64,000 nucleotides of DNA from JBHJGS01 sp050331575 (lineage in GTDB: Bacteria; Pseudomonadota; Alphaproteobacteria; Sphingomonadales; Rhodothalassiaceae), in NCBI GenBank assembly GCA_050331575.1, contig JBHJGS010000045.1:34213-98212 (forward strand), in the 5' to 3' direction. This document shows positions 50,831-58,509 of the stretch, in pieces. The notes below the pieces were generated by a model, which had not been told where the DNA came from, ran no database searches, and worked only from the letters and a program-made list of their open reading frames with translations. Every line of letters begins with the position of its first letter. The first letter of the stretch is position 1. A program made the position numbers and the translations under genes.

Positions 50831-51260
50831 TCTGAGCGGCCGGGATCCTCTGGCGCCGACGGACCTGGATGCGGTCGGCTGCGGCGAAGAGGGGCCGGTG
50901 CTGCTATTGCCCGGCGACGCCAGTTGCGACGATGCCGCGCTGGAACTGACGGAGGTCGAGACCATCCTGATCGACTTTCCCGACTTCAAGGACGGTCGCG
51001 GCTTCACCCTGGGCACCCGGCTGCGTGCCCAACACGGCTTTGAAGGCGAGATCCGTGCGGTGGGCAAATTCATCCCCGACCAGACGCCGTTTCTGCAGCG
51101 CTGCGGCTTTGACAGTGCGCTGTTCGCTGAGCCGGCGCGCTATGAGGCCGGCAAGGCCGCGCTGGCGCGCGTGAATGTGGTGATGCAGGCAGCGCCGGCG
51201 TGTCCGAAGCCGTCCGTGCTACATCTGCGCCACGGCCGCGGCTTGAAGGCCTCGGCATGA
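50814..51260 (+). CDS. DUF934-family protein in the cys operon
   Basis: A 148-residue protein overlapping the end of cysI by 17 bases and overlapping cysH by ATGA. It shows the DUF934 pattern: VETILIDFPDFKDGRGFTLGTRLR then GFEGEIRAVGKFIPDQTPFLQRCGFDS. The family accompanies cysI and cysH in many proteobacteria and is annotated as possibly involved in sulfite reduction; no catalytic residue is established. Confidence 0.85.
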   Translation: MALLLNLSGRDPLAPTDLDAVGCGEEGPVLLLPGDASCDDAALELTEVETILIDFPDFKDGRGFTLGTRLRAQHGFEGEIRAVGKFIPDQTPFLQRCGFDSALFAEPARYEAGKAALARVNVVMQAAPACPKPSVLHLRHGRGLKASA

Positions 51261-51991
51261 CCGCGCTCGACAGAACCGATTACCGCGCGGAGAAGCTGGC
51301 GATCTTGGCCGCCGAATTCGATGGCGCGCCGCCACAGGCGATCTTGAACGCAGCCTTGACCCAGCTGTTCACCTTTGAGGAGTTGGCGCTGGTCACCTCG
51401 TTCGGCACGGAGTCCGCGGTGTTGCTGCACATGGCCGCGCAAATCGATCCGGGCGTGCGGGTGATCAGCATTGATACCGGCAAGCTGTTCGGGGAGACCC
51501 GGCGCTACCGCGACCGGCTGGTCACGCAGTTGGGCCTGACCAACCTCACCGTGATCAGCCCTCGCGACGAGAATCTGAAGGTGCAGGACCCCAGCGGCAC
51601 CTTGTGGGCGCAAAAGCCCGACCATTGCTGCTATTGGCGCAAGGTGGAGCCGCTGGACCGGGCCTTGGGCGGCGTGGATGTGTGGATTTCCGGGCGCAAG
51701 CGCTATCAGGCGGCCAGTCGCAGCGCCTTGCCAGTGTTCGAACTGGCCGACGGCCGCATCAAGGTCAATCCGCTGGCCGGCTGGACGCGGGAAGACCTCA
51801 CCGCCTATTTCGACGCTCATCAGCTGCCGCGCCACCCGTTGGAGGCGGACGGCTATCTCTCCATCGGCTGCATGCCCTGCACCGATCGCGTGGCGCCGGG
51901 CGAGGATGCCCGCGCGGGCCGCTGGCGCGGCATCGACAAGACCGAGTGTGGCATCCACATGCCCCACCCAGCCCCGGATTACGCCATTTAA
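51257..51991 (+). CDS. cysH: Phosphoadenylyl/adenylyl-sulfate reductase
   Basis: A 244-residue PP-loop-fold reductase making sulfite. SFGTESAVLLHMAAQ is the PP-loop region, VISIDTGKLFGETRRYRD follows, and KVNPLAGWTREDLTAYF is conserved. The Cys-Cys in DHCCYWRKVEPL and Cys-x-x-Cys in GCMPCTDRVAPGED are the four cluster ligands of the APS-reducing type, and the C-terminal KTECGIHMP holds the catalytic Cys. I therefore expect APS (adenylyl sulfate) as substrate. The ATG at 51257 overlaps the DUF934 stop. Confidence 0.94.
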   Translation: MTALDRTDYRAEKLAILAAEFDGAPPQAILNAALTQLFTFEELALVTSFGTESAVLLHMAAQIDPGVRVISIDTGKLFGETRRYRDRLVTQLGLTNLTVISPRDENLKVQDPSGTLWAQKPDHCCYWRKVEPLDRALGGVDVWISGRKRYQAASRSALPVFELADGRIKVNPLAGWTREDLTAYFDAHQLPRHPLEADGYLSIGCMPCTDRVAPGEDARAGRWRGIDKTECGIHMPHPAPDYAI

Positions 51992-52115
51992 CAAGCCGAT
52001 CGACGCAGCCAAGCCTGAACCGCGGCATGGCGTGCACGGCCGTTCGCCGAGCAGACCGGCTTGGCGCTGGGATGCCGGAACGCGGTCAATCCGGGCGCAT
52101 GGCGGGCCCGGATTC

Positions 52116-52166
52116 CGGCCATGATCGCATTACCCCTTGATGACAGGGCGAGCGATGCGCTTTAAG
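52116..52166 (+). repeat. Possible degenerate copy of the dispersed repeat
   Basis: The gap between cysH and ssb contains GGCCATGATCGCATTA, then TTGATGACAGGGCGAGC and ATGCGCTTTAAG. Order and spacing recall GGCATGATCC ... GGATGAC ... GGGCGAGC ... TGCTCTAG of the intact copies, but both stems are broken. I regard it as a relic at low confidence. Confidence 0.25.
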
Positions 52167-52204
52167 CGTCTTTCAATGGTCCGGGGAACGTGAAGGGGAA
52201 TGGC

Positions 52205-52693
52205 GTGGCTGGCAGTGTCAACAAGGTGATTTTGATCGGTAATCTGGGGCGTGATCCGGAGGTGCGGTCGTTGAACAATGGCGGCCGCGTGGTCAATCTG
52301 GCGGTCGCCACCTCAGAAACCTGGACCGACCGGCAAACCGGCGAGCGGCGCGAGCGCACCGAATGGCACCGGGTGGTGATCTTTAATGAAAAGCTCGGCG
52401 AAGTCGCCGAACGCTATCTGCGCAAGGGCTCCAAGGTTTATTTGGAAGGTCAGTTGCAAACCCGCAAATGGCAGGACCAGTCCGGTCAGGACCGCTACAC
52501 CACAGAAGTGGTTCTGCAACGCTTCCGCGGCGAATTGACTCTTCTGGACAGCCGGGCTCAAGGCGGCGAGCGGAGCGGCTATGCGGAGGATCGCGGCTAC
52601 GGCGCTGGCGATTATGGCGGCCAGGACAGCGGCTATGATGAAGGGCCGCCTCGCGATCTCTCCGCCGATTTGGACGACGAGATTCCGTTCTAG
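52205..52693 (+). CDS. ssb: Single-stranded DNA-binding protein
   Basis: A 162-residue SSB with an N-terminal OB fold: AGSVNKVILIGNLGRDPEVR, VNLAVATSETW, ERTEWHRVVIFNEKLGEVAERYL then KGSKVYLEGQLQTRKWQD. A Gly/Asp-rich flexible linker follows and the C-terminal acidic tip ends DLDDEIPF, the contact site for partner proteins. I chose the GTG at 52205 because AAGGGG precedes it and it matches the family N-terminus; an in-frame GTG at 52190 is possible. Confidence 0.95.
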   Translation: MAGSVNKVILIGNLGRDPEVRSLNNGGRVVNLAVATSETWTDRQTGERRERTEWHRVVIFNEKLGEVAERYLRKGSKVYLEGQLQTRKWQDQSGQDRYTTEVVLQRFRGELTLLDSRAQGGERSGYAEDRGYGAGDYGGQDSGYDEGPPRDLSADLDDEIPF

Positions 52694-52727
52694 GGCCTCT
52701 GAAGTACCTCCAAGTCCATACATCACC

Positions 52728-52922
52728 TTATATCGAGGGCTCAGGGTGCCTTATCTTCACTAGGTACGTATGACAATTGATCGTCGGCGGTTGCGCCTCA
52801 ACCTGACAATTGGTGCTTTCGCCCAAATAGATCAGATGGGTTGTGTTGTCGCGGGTATTGACAGAATAAGGCCTCAGTGCATTAAAGGGACACAGAGTGA
52901 CGGTAGCGGTTAGCGGCAAGTC
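52728..52922 (-). pseudogene. C-terminal part of an interrupted small exported protein
   Basis: An open segment of 64 codons ending in TAA, reading DLPLTATVTLCPFNAL at its upstream end and TYLVKIRHPEPSI at its C-terminus, with three Cys. I recognise no family. Its strand, frame quality and host-like TAT/CAT codons suggest that it is the 3' part of the gene whose 5' part lies at 54824-54958. Joining ...GQKIVDV to DLPLTATVTL... gives a smooth sequence. The sequence between is probably an insert. Confidence 0.4.
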
Positions 52923-53044
52923 GGGCCCGAAGGGGACCCGGCCCCCCAATCTCCCTACGTCCGAACATTTTAGAAACCTTGCCGTTGGCGGTCTGCGTCC
53001 ACGGCTGTAGCCGAGGACGAGGCAGTCCGGAGGCAAAGCCGACC

Positions 53045-54391
53045 ATGCGAGCGATTGTGGTGGCGTTTCTCCTGAGCGGCTGCGCCGTTCTCAGCGCGGA
53101 CGGCCTACCAGCTGACCGAGGTGAGCCCCTCGGCCCCTCGGTCACCATCGATGCGAGCAGCTCGGATCGGGTCACCGTCGCCTACGAGATCGCCGAACCC
53201 GTGCGCGCGCTCGAGTTCCGCCGCGTGCCGGACGGCCAGCGCGCTGAACGTTGGGCGATGGCGGACCCCGCCTTCCGTCTGGTCCACGACGCCGACACGC
53301 TCACGGACAGGATCGTCAGGGTGGACGGTGCGCCCTTCACCACCGTGCGAATGACGGTGCCGGCGGTCTACGCGAACTTCCCGAAGGACTACGCCGCCTT
53401 CATGCCGTACCGGCAGGGCGGCTTGCTCATCCACAGCGGACGGTTCCAGGTCTGCGCGGACGCCTGCGCGCCGGAAGGCGAACCCGATCCCGCCGATGCG
53501 TTCCCGATGACCGTCCGCTTCCCGGACGCCGAACGGGCCATCGTCGAAGGGCGGATCGTTCGGGGCGGCGAGGCCCGTTGGACCGATCGGAACGACGGCA
53601 CGATGGTGTATGTCGGCAAAGCGGACCCCGTCGAGACCGAGCACGTCGTTGGCGTCATCGACCCGAACCTGCCGCCTACCTTTCGTGCTCAGCTAGACGA
53701 GCTGTTCCCGGCGCTGATGGCCTACTATGCCGAGCGTCTTCACGAACTCACCGAGAAGCCGATGCTGTTCGTCGCGCTTGACCGGGACGCCGTCGCCGAC
53801 GGTGATCCATCGTCCAGCAGCTTCTCTAGCCAGGGCGGCACGCTCCCGAACCAGGTGTTCATGCACCTGGCCGGGGACGGATGGCTCGAAGACCCTGCCA
53901 CCTGGCCGGCTGACGTGTCCGGGTTCCTGCCCTGGTTCTTCGCCCACGAGGCAGGCCATCTCTACCAACATTCAGCGCTCGGTGAACCGTCCCTTGCCGA
54001 CACGTGGATACACGAGGGCGGCGCGGATGCCTTCGCGGCCATCGCCCTGAGCGACCTCGGCGTCGAGGAGAGCTACGTCGCCGAGCGGTTGCCCGCCGAT
54101 GCGAGGCGCTGCGAAGAAGGCCTGAAGGAAGGCCCACTTAGGACGGCGGGCGAGCGCGGCGACTTCGACCTCTTCTACAACTGCGGAATGGCGATCCAGC
54201 TGCTAGCGGACCGCGAGGTTCGCTCTCGCAGCGATGGTTGCGAGACGCTGTTCGACGTGTGGGAGACGTTCCTCGCGAGGGTGGCGGACGGCGCGGCTTG
54301 GGACAGCAAGACCTTCCTCGATGTGCTGGCCTCCCACAGCGCGACGGAAGCCCTCGCGATGGCCGAGTGGATGATCGGCCCGGACGCGTGA
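53045..54391 (+). CDS. Lipoprotein with gluzincin zinc-metalloprotease signature
   Basis: A 448-residue protein starting MRAIVVAFLLSGC, a signal peptide with a lipobox (Cys13). HEAGH (301-305) is followed by Glu324 in IHEGGADAF; the spacing HEXXH-x18-E is exactly the gluzincin zinc signature. The upstream FLPWFFA and downstream AIALSDLGVEESY look like the active-site helices. The N-terminal 200 residues are beta-rich and unrecognised. Codon use differs from neighbours (TAC, CAC and GAC preferred, where the host often uses TAT, CAT and GAT), suggesting transfer. GGAGG lies 11 bases before the ATG at 53045. Substrate unknown. Confidence 0.7.
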   Translation: MRAIVVAFLLSGCAVLSADGLPADRGEPLGPSVTIDASSSDRVTVAYEIAEPVRALEFRRVPDGQRAERWAMADPAFRLVHDADTLTDRIVRVDGAPFTTVRMTVPAVYANFPKDYAAFMPYRQGGLLIHSGRFQVCADACAPEGEPDPADAFPMTVRFPDAERAIVEGRIVRGGEARWTDRNDGTMVYVGKADPVETEHVVGVIDPNLPPTFRAQLDELFPALMAYYAERLHELTEKPMLFVALDRDAVADGDPSSSSFSSQGGTLPNQVFMHLAGDGWLEDPATWPADVSGFLPWFFAHEAGHLYQHSALGEPSLADTWIHEGGADAFAAIALSDLGVEESYVAERLPADARRCEEGLKEGPLRTAGERGDFDLFYNCGMAIQLLADREVRSRSDGCETLFDVWETFLARVADGAAWDSKTFLDVLASHSATEALAMAEWMIGPDA

Positions 54392-54493
54392 GTTGAACCA
54401 TCCAAAGTCCTTTCTTCACTGAGGTTTGGTACGTTCGGACCGTGCTTCCGTTAGTCCGAGTTCGGCAAGGACCGTGAGTAGCGGTCTGCCGCC

Positions 54494-54823
54494 TCAGCCA
54501 GCATCATGTGATTGCCGCGCGGCGGCCATGATCCGGCTGACGGTGGCTTCGGACACCTTGTAGAGGCGGGCCATCTGCGCAGCCGAGCGGCGGCCCGACG
54601 TGACGTTCTCGACCACGTCGGCCCGCTGGTCCGGGGTCAGCTTCGAACGCCTGCCTCCGACCCGCCCCTCGGCACGGGCGGCCGCCAACCCCGCCCTGGT
54701 GCGCTCGCGGATCATCGCCCGCTCGAACTCCGCGAACGCCCCGACCATCTGCATCATCATCCGGCCTGCTGGCGTCGTCGTGTCGATCGCCTCGGTCAGC
54801 GAACGGAAGCCCGCCCCCGCCGC
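54494..54823 (-). pseudogene. Serine recombinase (Tn3-type resolvase), C-terminal fragment
   Basis: The segment reads GFRSLTEAIDTTTPAGRMMM then QMVGAFAEFERAMIRERTRAG and a C-terminal Hin-like helix-turn-helix, SAAQMARLYKVSEATVSRIM. These are the E-helix and DNA-binding parts of a Tn3-family resolvase. The N-terminal catalytic region with the active Ser is missing, so it cannot recombine DNA. It is fused in frame to unrelated codons upstream (54824-54958), marking a junction. Confidence 0.85.
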
Positions 54824-54958
54824 CACATCGACGATCTTCTGACCCGTTTGGTGGCAAACAATGCGGGCCGCCACGCCTTCAGGGATCGCGGTGCGGACGA
54901 AATCACCTTCTTTGTCGTCTTGGGCTGCGATGGGGAGCGTGACACTCCCCATCAGCAA
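54824..54958 (-). pseudogene. N-terminal part of the interrupted exported protein
   Basis: These 45 codons precede the resolvase fragment in the same frame but are not resolvase: a hydrophobic start (ALIAALLMGSVTLPIAAQ before and around the first in-frame start) resembles a signal peptide, followed by DDKEGDFVRTAIPEGVAARI and VCHQTGQKIVDV. No well-placed ATG exists for the full signal; TTG at 54958 is the earliest start. It lies just downstream of the PEP-CTERM gene. It is interpreted as the 5' half of a gene whose 3' half is at 52728-52922. Confidence 0.4.
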
Positions 54959-54985
54959 AGCGGCGATCAGCGCGCGGTCAGGCGC

Positions 54986-56344
54986 TTAGCCGCGACGGCG
55001 GCGCGCCACGCCAAGACCGGCCAGCCCCAAACCGATCAAGGCCAAGGGAGCGGGCACCGGCACGCCGATGGGATCATCCGGCGTTGGCGATGCACCGGTG
55101 GAGAAGGACGTGGCGATCGGGCTGAAATAGCTGTCAAAACTACTGAAACCGGAGATGGTCGCCAGGAAGTCGCCGCCTGCACTGATGGCGCCGATGCCTT
55201 GGTTGATGGCAATATTGCCGAACAGAGTGCCATTGATAAGGTCGAAACCGCTAGTGTCGACCAACAAACCATCTAGCGTCAAAGTGTTGGCGATCATTTC
55301 GTCGATCGCGATGTTCAGGAAATTCTGGACGAAGGCGTCAGTGCCGGTGGGGGCTGCAAAGACATAGGAGTCAAGCTGCTGATCCACACTGGGAATGATC
55401 GCAAATGCCGGGTCGCCGGTAGACCGGCTACCTTCTTGGCCGCGCACGAACTGGCCGACTTGGACCGGCGCGCTTGCGGTCACGGTGCCATTGCCGACGC
55501 CGTCGAGCTGTAGAACTTCACCGGCATTGATAATGCCTTGGCTTACGCGGTCCAAGAAGATCTCGGTGCCGTCTTCTGATGCGATGATGCGCAGAAGATC
55601 GCCATCGGAGCCGCCACCGAAATTCTCGGCGATCTTGAATTCGGTACCGAAGTTATCGACGCTGAACTGCTGAGCGGTCAAGTGGTCGCACGCAGCTACT
55701 GAGGCGGGAACATTGGTGCATTCTGCGCCGGCGAATACGGCAACATCTTGGGTTGCTGTAATATGAGTGCCTGAAACATCGCCGCCGGAGCCGGATTCAA
55801 AGAAGACGGTTTCACCGGCATCCAAGGTGACTTGGAAGGGGGTGTTAGCGGGGTTACCGGCCAAGGCAATCGGCGACTCCACCGTGACGATGGTATTGTC
55901 TTCCACAGCTGTGACAGAGACTTGCGAGCCGTCACCGAACAAGCCCGTTGTGCTGAGCACGCGATATTCGCTGCCCAAGCCGTCTGTATCCAACAAGACG
56001 GTGGCGTCACTGGTAGCCATAGCGCGGTTTAGGGCAAAGCCGCTAATCGAATTGTCCGCTTGAACGCTCAAAGACAGCGCATTGACAGCCCCGTTCTGGG
56101 TCATCTCGCGTCCGCTAAGGCCCAAGCTCAACTCAAACACGCCGTCCATATCCAGGACGAAGTTTTGATTGAAGCCGTCATTGCCGGTGATGGTGCCGGT
56201 TGTGCCTTCCTGGCCAAAGACAAACAAAGAGTTGTTTCCGCTATTAAGATTTTCGTGGAAATTGGCGATAAACCCGGCATTCGCGGCCGGCGCTAAGCCG
56301 AACGCAACCGCAATGGCGGTCGAATACAGGAATAGATTGCGCAT
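54986..56344 (-). CDS. PEP-CTERM/VPxPA-sorted surface protein with IgGFc-binding-like domain
   Basis: A 452-residue exported protein. The signal peptide is about 1-24 (MRNLFLYSTAIAVAFGLAPA). The body is Gly/Asn/Asp-rich beta structure similar to the IgGFc-binding N-terminal-type repeats (QVTLDAGETVFFESGSGGDV, then GTHITATQDVAVFAGAECTNV). The C-terminus is a classical sorting tail: VPVPAPLALIGLGLAGLGV then ARRRRG. Such proteins are cut by exosortase/archaeosortase-like enzymes and released or surface anchored, usually in matrix-forming bacteria. No exosortase is in the window. The A+T content of its upstream region is higher than that of its neighbours. Confidence 0.8.
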   Translation of the reverse strand: MRNLFLYSTAIAVAFGLAPAANAGFIANFHENLNSGNNSLFVFGQEGTTGTITGNDGFNQNFVLDMDGVFELSLGLSGREMTQNGAVNALSLSVQADNSISGFALNRAMATSDATVLLDTDGLGSEYRVLSTTGLFGDGSQVSVTAVEDNTIVTVESPIALAGNPANTPFQVTLDAGETVFFESGSGGDVSGTHITATQDVAVFAGAECTNVPASVAACDHLTAQQFSVDNFGTEFKIAENFGGGSDGDLLRIIASEDGTEIFLDRVSQGIINAGEVLQLDGVGNGTVTASAPVQVGQFVRGQEGSRSTGDPAFAIIPSVDQQLDSYVFAAPTGTDAFVQNFLNIAIDEMIANTLTLDGLLVDTSGFDLINGTLFGNIAINQGIGAISAGGDFLATISGFSSFDSYFSPIATSFSTGASPTPDDPIGVPVPAPLALIGLGLAGLGVARRRRG

Positions 56345-56420
56345 GGAAAGTCCCCCTAAGTTGTGCAATGTTCCTAGTTACTCCTCTCATAATTTTAAGG
56401 AATTGTCAAGCGTTTTTTAA

Positions 56421-56720
56421 CAGCGTGGATTTTTTGACGTCGATGACCGTCTGGCGCGGGTATCCGCCTTGGGTGACCCGCTTGAGGTGTTGGCTGAGGT
56501 CATCGATTGTGAGGCTTTTCGGCCGGTTCTGAATCATTCTGGATCGGGCGCTGAAGCGCTCGGACCGGTCGCGTGGCGGTCGCCCGCCCTTCGACTGTGT
56601 GATGATGGTCAAGGTGTTGATCCTGCAAGGCTTGGGCGGGCTGAGAAGAAGCAGGATGCCCCGAAAGGCCAGGTGGATATCGCCATCCCAACCATCGGCG
56701 ACATCGCCCGAACAACGCTA
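56421..56720 (+). pseudogene. IS5-family transposase remnant
   Basis: Plus-strand pieces match an IS5-type transposase in order but in shifted frames: GFFDVDDRLARVSALGDPLE and IDCEAFRPVL, then after a frameshift SRGGRPPFDCVMMVKVLILQ, then after an internal deletion QVDIAIPTIG. The start codon is lost (TAA stands just upstream) and the catalytic DDE region is absent. It lies in the gap between the PEP-CTERM gene and the kinase gene, so it is dead mobile DNA. Confidence 0.7.
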
Positions 56721-56996
56721 AAATCACTGCCCGATCCAGCAGCCAAACGCTCCAAGGGCAGCAGGCATAGGTGAGAGCGGCGGTCCCTTGCCGAGCCTTG
56801 ACCAGTCGACCCCAAGGCGTTCGAATTGGGGCCGCTCGATTTGGGGCCTCCCTGGCTGTTCGGCTGCATCTGATGCAGGCTCTGACCAGCGGTGTGCGTC
56901 AGCAAGGTCTTCTTCAAGTAATCGAATTTTTCACCAATTCAGCCGCAGTAAGTAAATCTGCATTAAACACTCTCCTAATAATTTTTTAGAACTTTG

Positions 56997-57011
56997 CTGT
57001 GATTATCACAG
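56997..57011. promoter_or_regulatory. 15-bp palindrome CTGTGATTATCACAG
   Basis: A perfect inverted repeat CTGTGAT-T-ATCACAG in an AT-rich stretch about 150 bp before the histidine kinase gene. It resembles a dimeric-repressor site. Half-sites TGTGA/TCACA recall CRP, but the spacer is three instead of six bases. The rest of 56760-57161 has no gene I can recognise. Confidence 0.4.
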
Positions 57012-57161
57012 TGTAGTCCTTAGGTTCTGTATCAGAATGTCTCCGTGGATCCTGACAATGCCAAGACCGGAACAGAATTTTTATTTAGACGCGCATCGCA
57101 GCCCTCGCGCAGAGCACGGGACGCATGCGTCCTGGCACGACCATGTCGGCGGAGAGATGAC

Positions 57162-58490
57162 ATGAACCGGCTGGAGCGCGCCGCCAGCGGGACGCACACA
57201 GTGCCCAACTGCCCCGCCGCGATGCCGGCTGAGCAAACCGCATCGACCCAGCCGTTCCTGGCGCTCTTGCGGCAAAGCCATGATCTGGTTCGCCAGGCGA
57301 TCGCCGATCCCGATATGACCGTAGGCGATTTCTCTCGACGCTTTCTTCGGGCGTTCCTGGAGATCAGCGGCAACCAAGCCGGGATCATTCTCTCCTATGC
57401 CCCGGAGACGCAACTGTTACAGCCCGTCGCTGATGTCGGGCTGACCCTGCCGGTGACGCCGATCTGCATCACCGACAACATCCCCGAGTTCGACGTCTGT
57501 GATGGCTATGGCTCAGCTCAGCCGTTCACCGAGCAGCTTGCCCAGCGGCTTTGTGCGCAGCGCTTGGCCTGGGCTCGCGATGCCGCGGCACAGGCCGGCT
57601 TGGCGGTTATCCGCCAGCGGCGGCGGCGGGCACCATCAGCGTCCAGTGCAGACGATCGCGAATTGCTGTGTACGGCCGCGGCGGTTTACTGCGAAGCGGT
57701 GCAGCGGATTGAAGGCGCGCGCGGGCTGATATCGGCACGCGATGCAGCCACCCGCGCCAACAAAGCCAAATCGGAATTTCTCGCGGCCATGAGCCACGAG
57801 TTGCGCACGCCGCTCAATGCGATCATCGGCTTTTCAGAGATGATGACGCAGGAAATCTTCGGCCCGCTGGCCCATGATCGGTACACCGATTACGCGCACT
57901 GTATCTTCACCAGCGGGCAATTTCTGTTGGATTTGATCAATGACGTTCTGGATATGTCAAAGATCGAAGCCGGCAAGATGGTCTTACAAGAAGAAGTGGC
58001 GTCCCTTTACGACTTGGCCGACAGGGCTTTGTGCCAGGTGCGCAAACAGGCGAGTTCAAAGCAGCTTCGGCTGTATCGAGATTTGAAACCGGGTCTGCCG
58101 CATATCTGGGCCGATCCCCGCGCTATCATGCAGATCCTGCTCAATCTTTTGTCTAACGCGGTGAAGTTTACGCCGGAAGGCGGCGAAGTTCATTTGAAGA
58201 TCTTGTGCGATACGCGGGGCACGGTTGTCATGAGCGTTCGCGACACCGGCGTTGGCATTCCGGAAAGTCAGCAAGAAGCTGTCCTGCAGCCTTTTCATCA
58301 GGTGCCGGCTGCGGGCGGCCTTGCCAAGGGAACCGGGTTGGGGTTGAGCCTGGTCAAATCCATGGTGGATTTGCACGGCGGCGAGTTGGGCATTCGCAGC
58401 AAAGAAAATCAGGGCACCATCGTGTGCGTTCGCTTGCCTGCGTTTCGCGCGCATCCGCACAATTTTCCGTATCGCAAGCCGCGTTCATAG
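57162..58490 (+). CDS. Cytoplasmic sensor histidine kinase
   Basis: A 442-residue kinase without transmembrane helices. Residues about 25-180 form an unrecognised, possibly GAF-like, sensory region (SRRFLRAFLEISGNQAGIIL). HisKA phosphoacceptor His212 lies in FLAAMSHELRTPLNAIIGF. The HATPase_c domain has the N box ILLNLLSNAVKFTPEGGEV, G1 DTGVGIPES and G2 GTGLGLSLVKSMVDLHGGE. No response regulator is adjacent, so it is an orphan kinase. The ATG at 57162 follows GGAGAGA; the open frame upstream is unlike the family. Confidence 0.88.
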   Translation: MNRLERAASGTHTVPNCPAAMPAEQTASTQPFLALLRQSHDLVRQAIADPDMTVGDFSRRFLRAFLEISGNQAGIILSYAPETQLLQPVADVGLTLPVTPICITDNIPEFDVCDGYGSAQPFTEQLAQRLCAQRLAWARDAAAQAGLAVIRQRRRRAPSASSADDRELLCTAAAVYCEAVQRIEGARGLISARDAATRANKAKSEFLAAMSHELRTPLNAIIGFSEMMTQEIFGPLAHDRYTDYAHCIFTSGQFLLDLINDVLDMSKIEAGKMVLQEEVASLYDLADRALCQVRKQASSKQLRLYRDLKPGLPHIWADPRAIMQILLNLLSNAVKFTPEGGEVHLKILCDTRGTVVMSVRDTGVGIPESQQEAVLQPFHQVPAAGGLAKGTGLGLSLVKSMVDLHGGELGIRSKENQGTIVCVRLPAFRAHPHNFPYRKPRS

Positions 58491-58509
58491 CCGCCGGCGG
58501 CTGTGTGTC

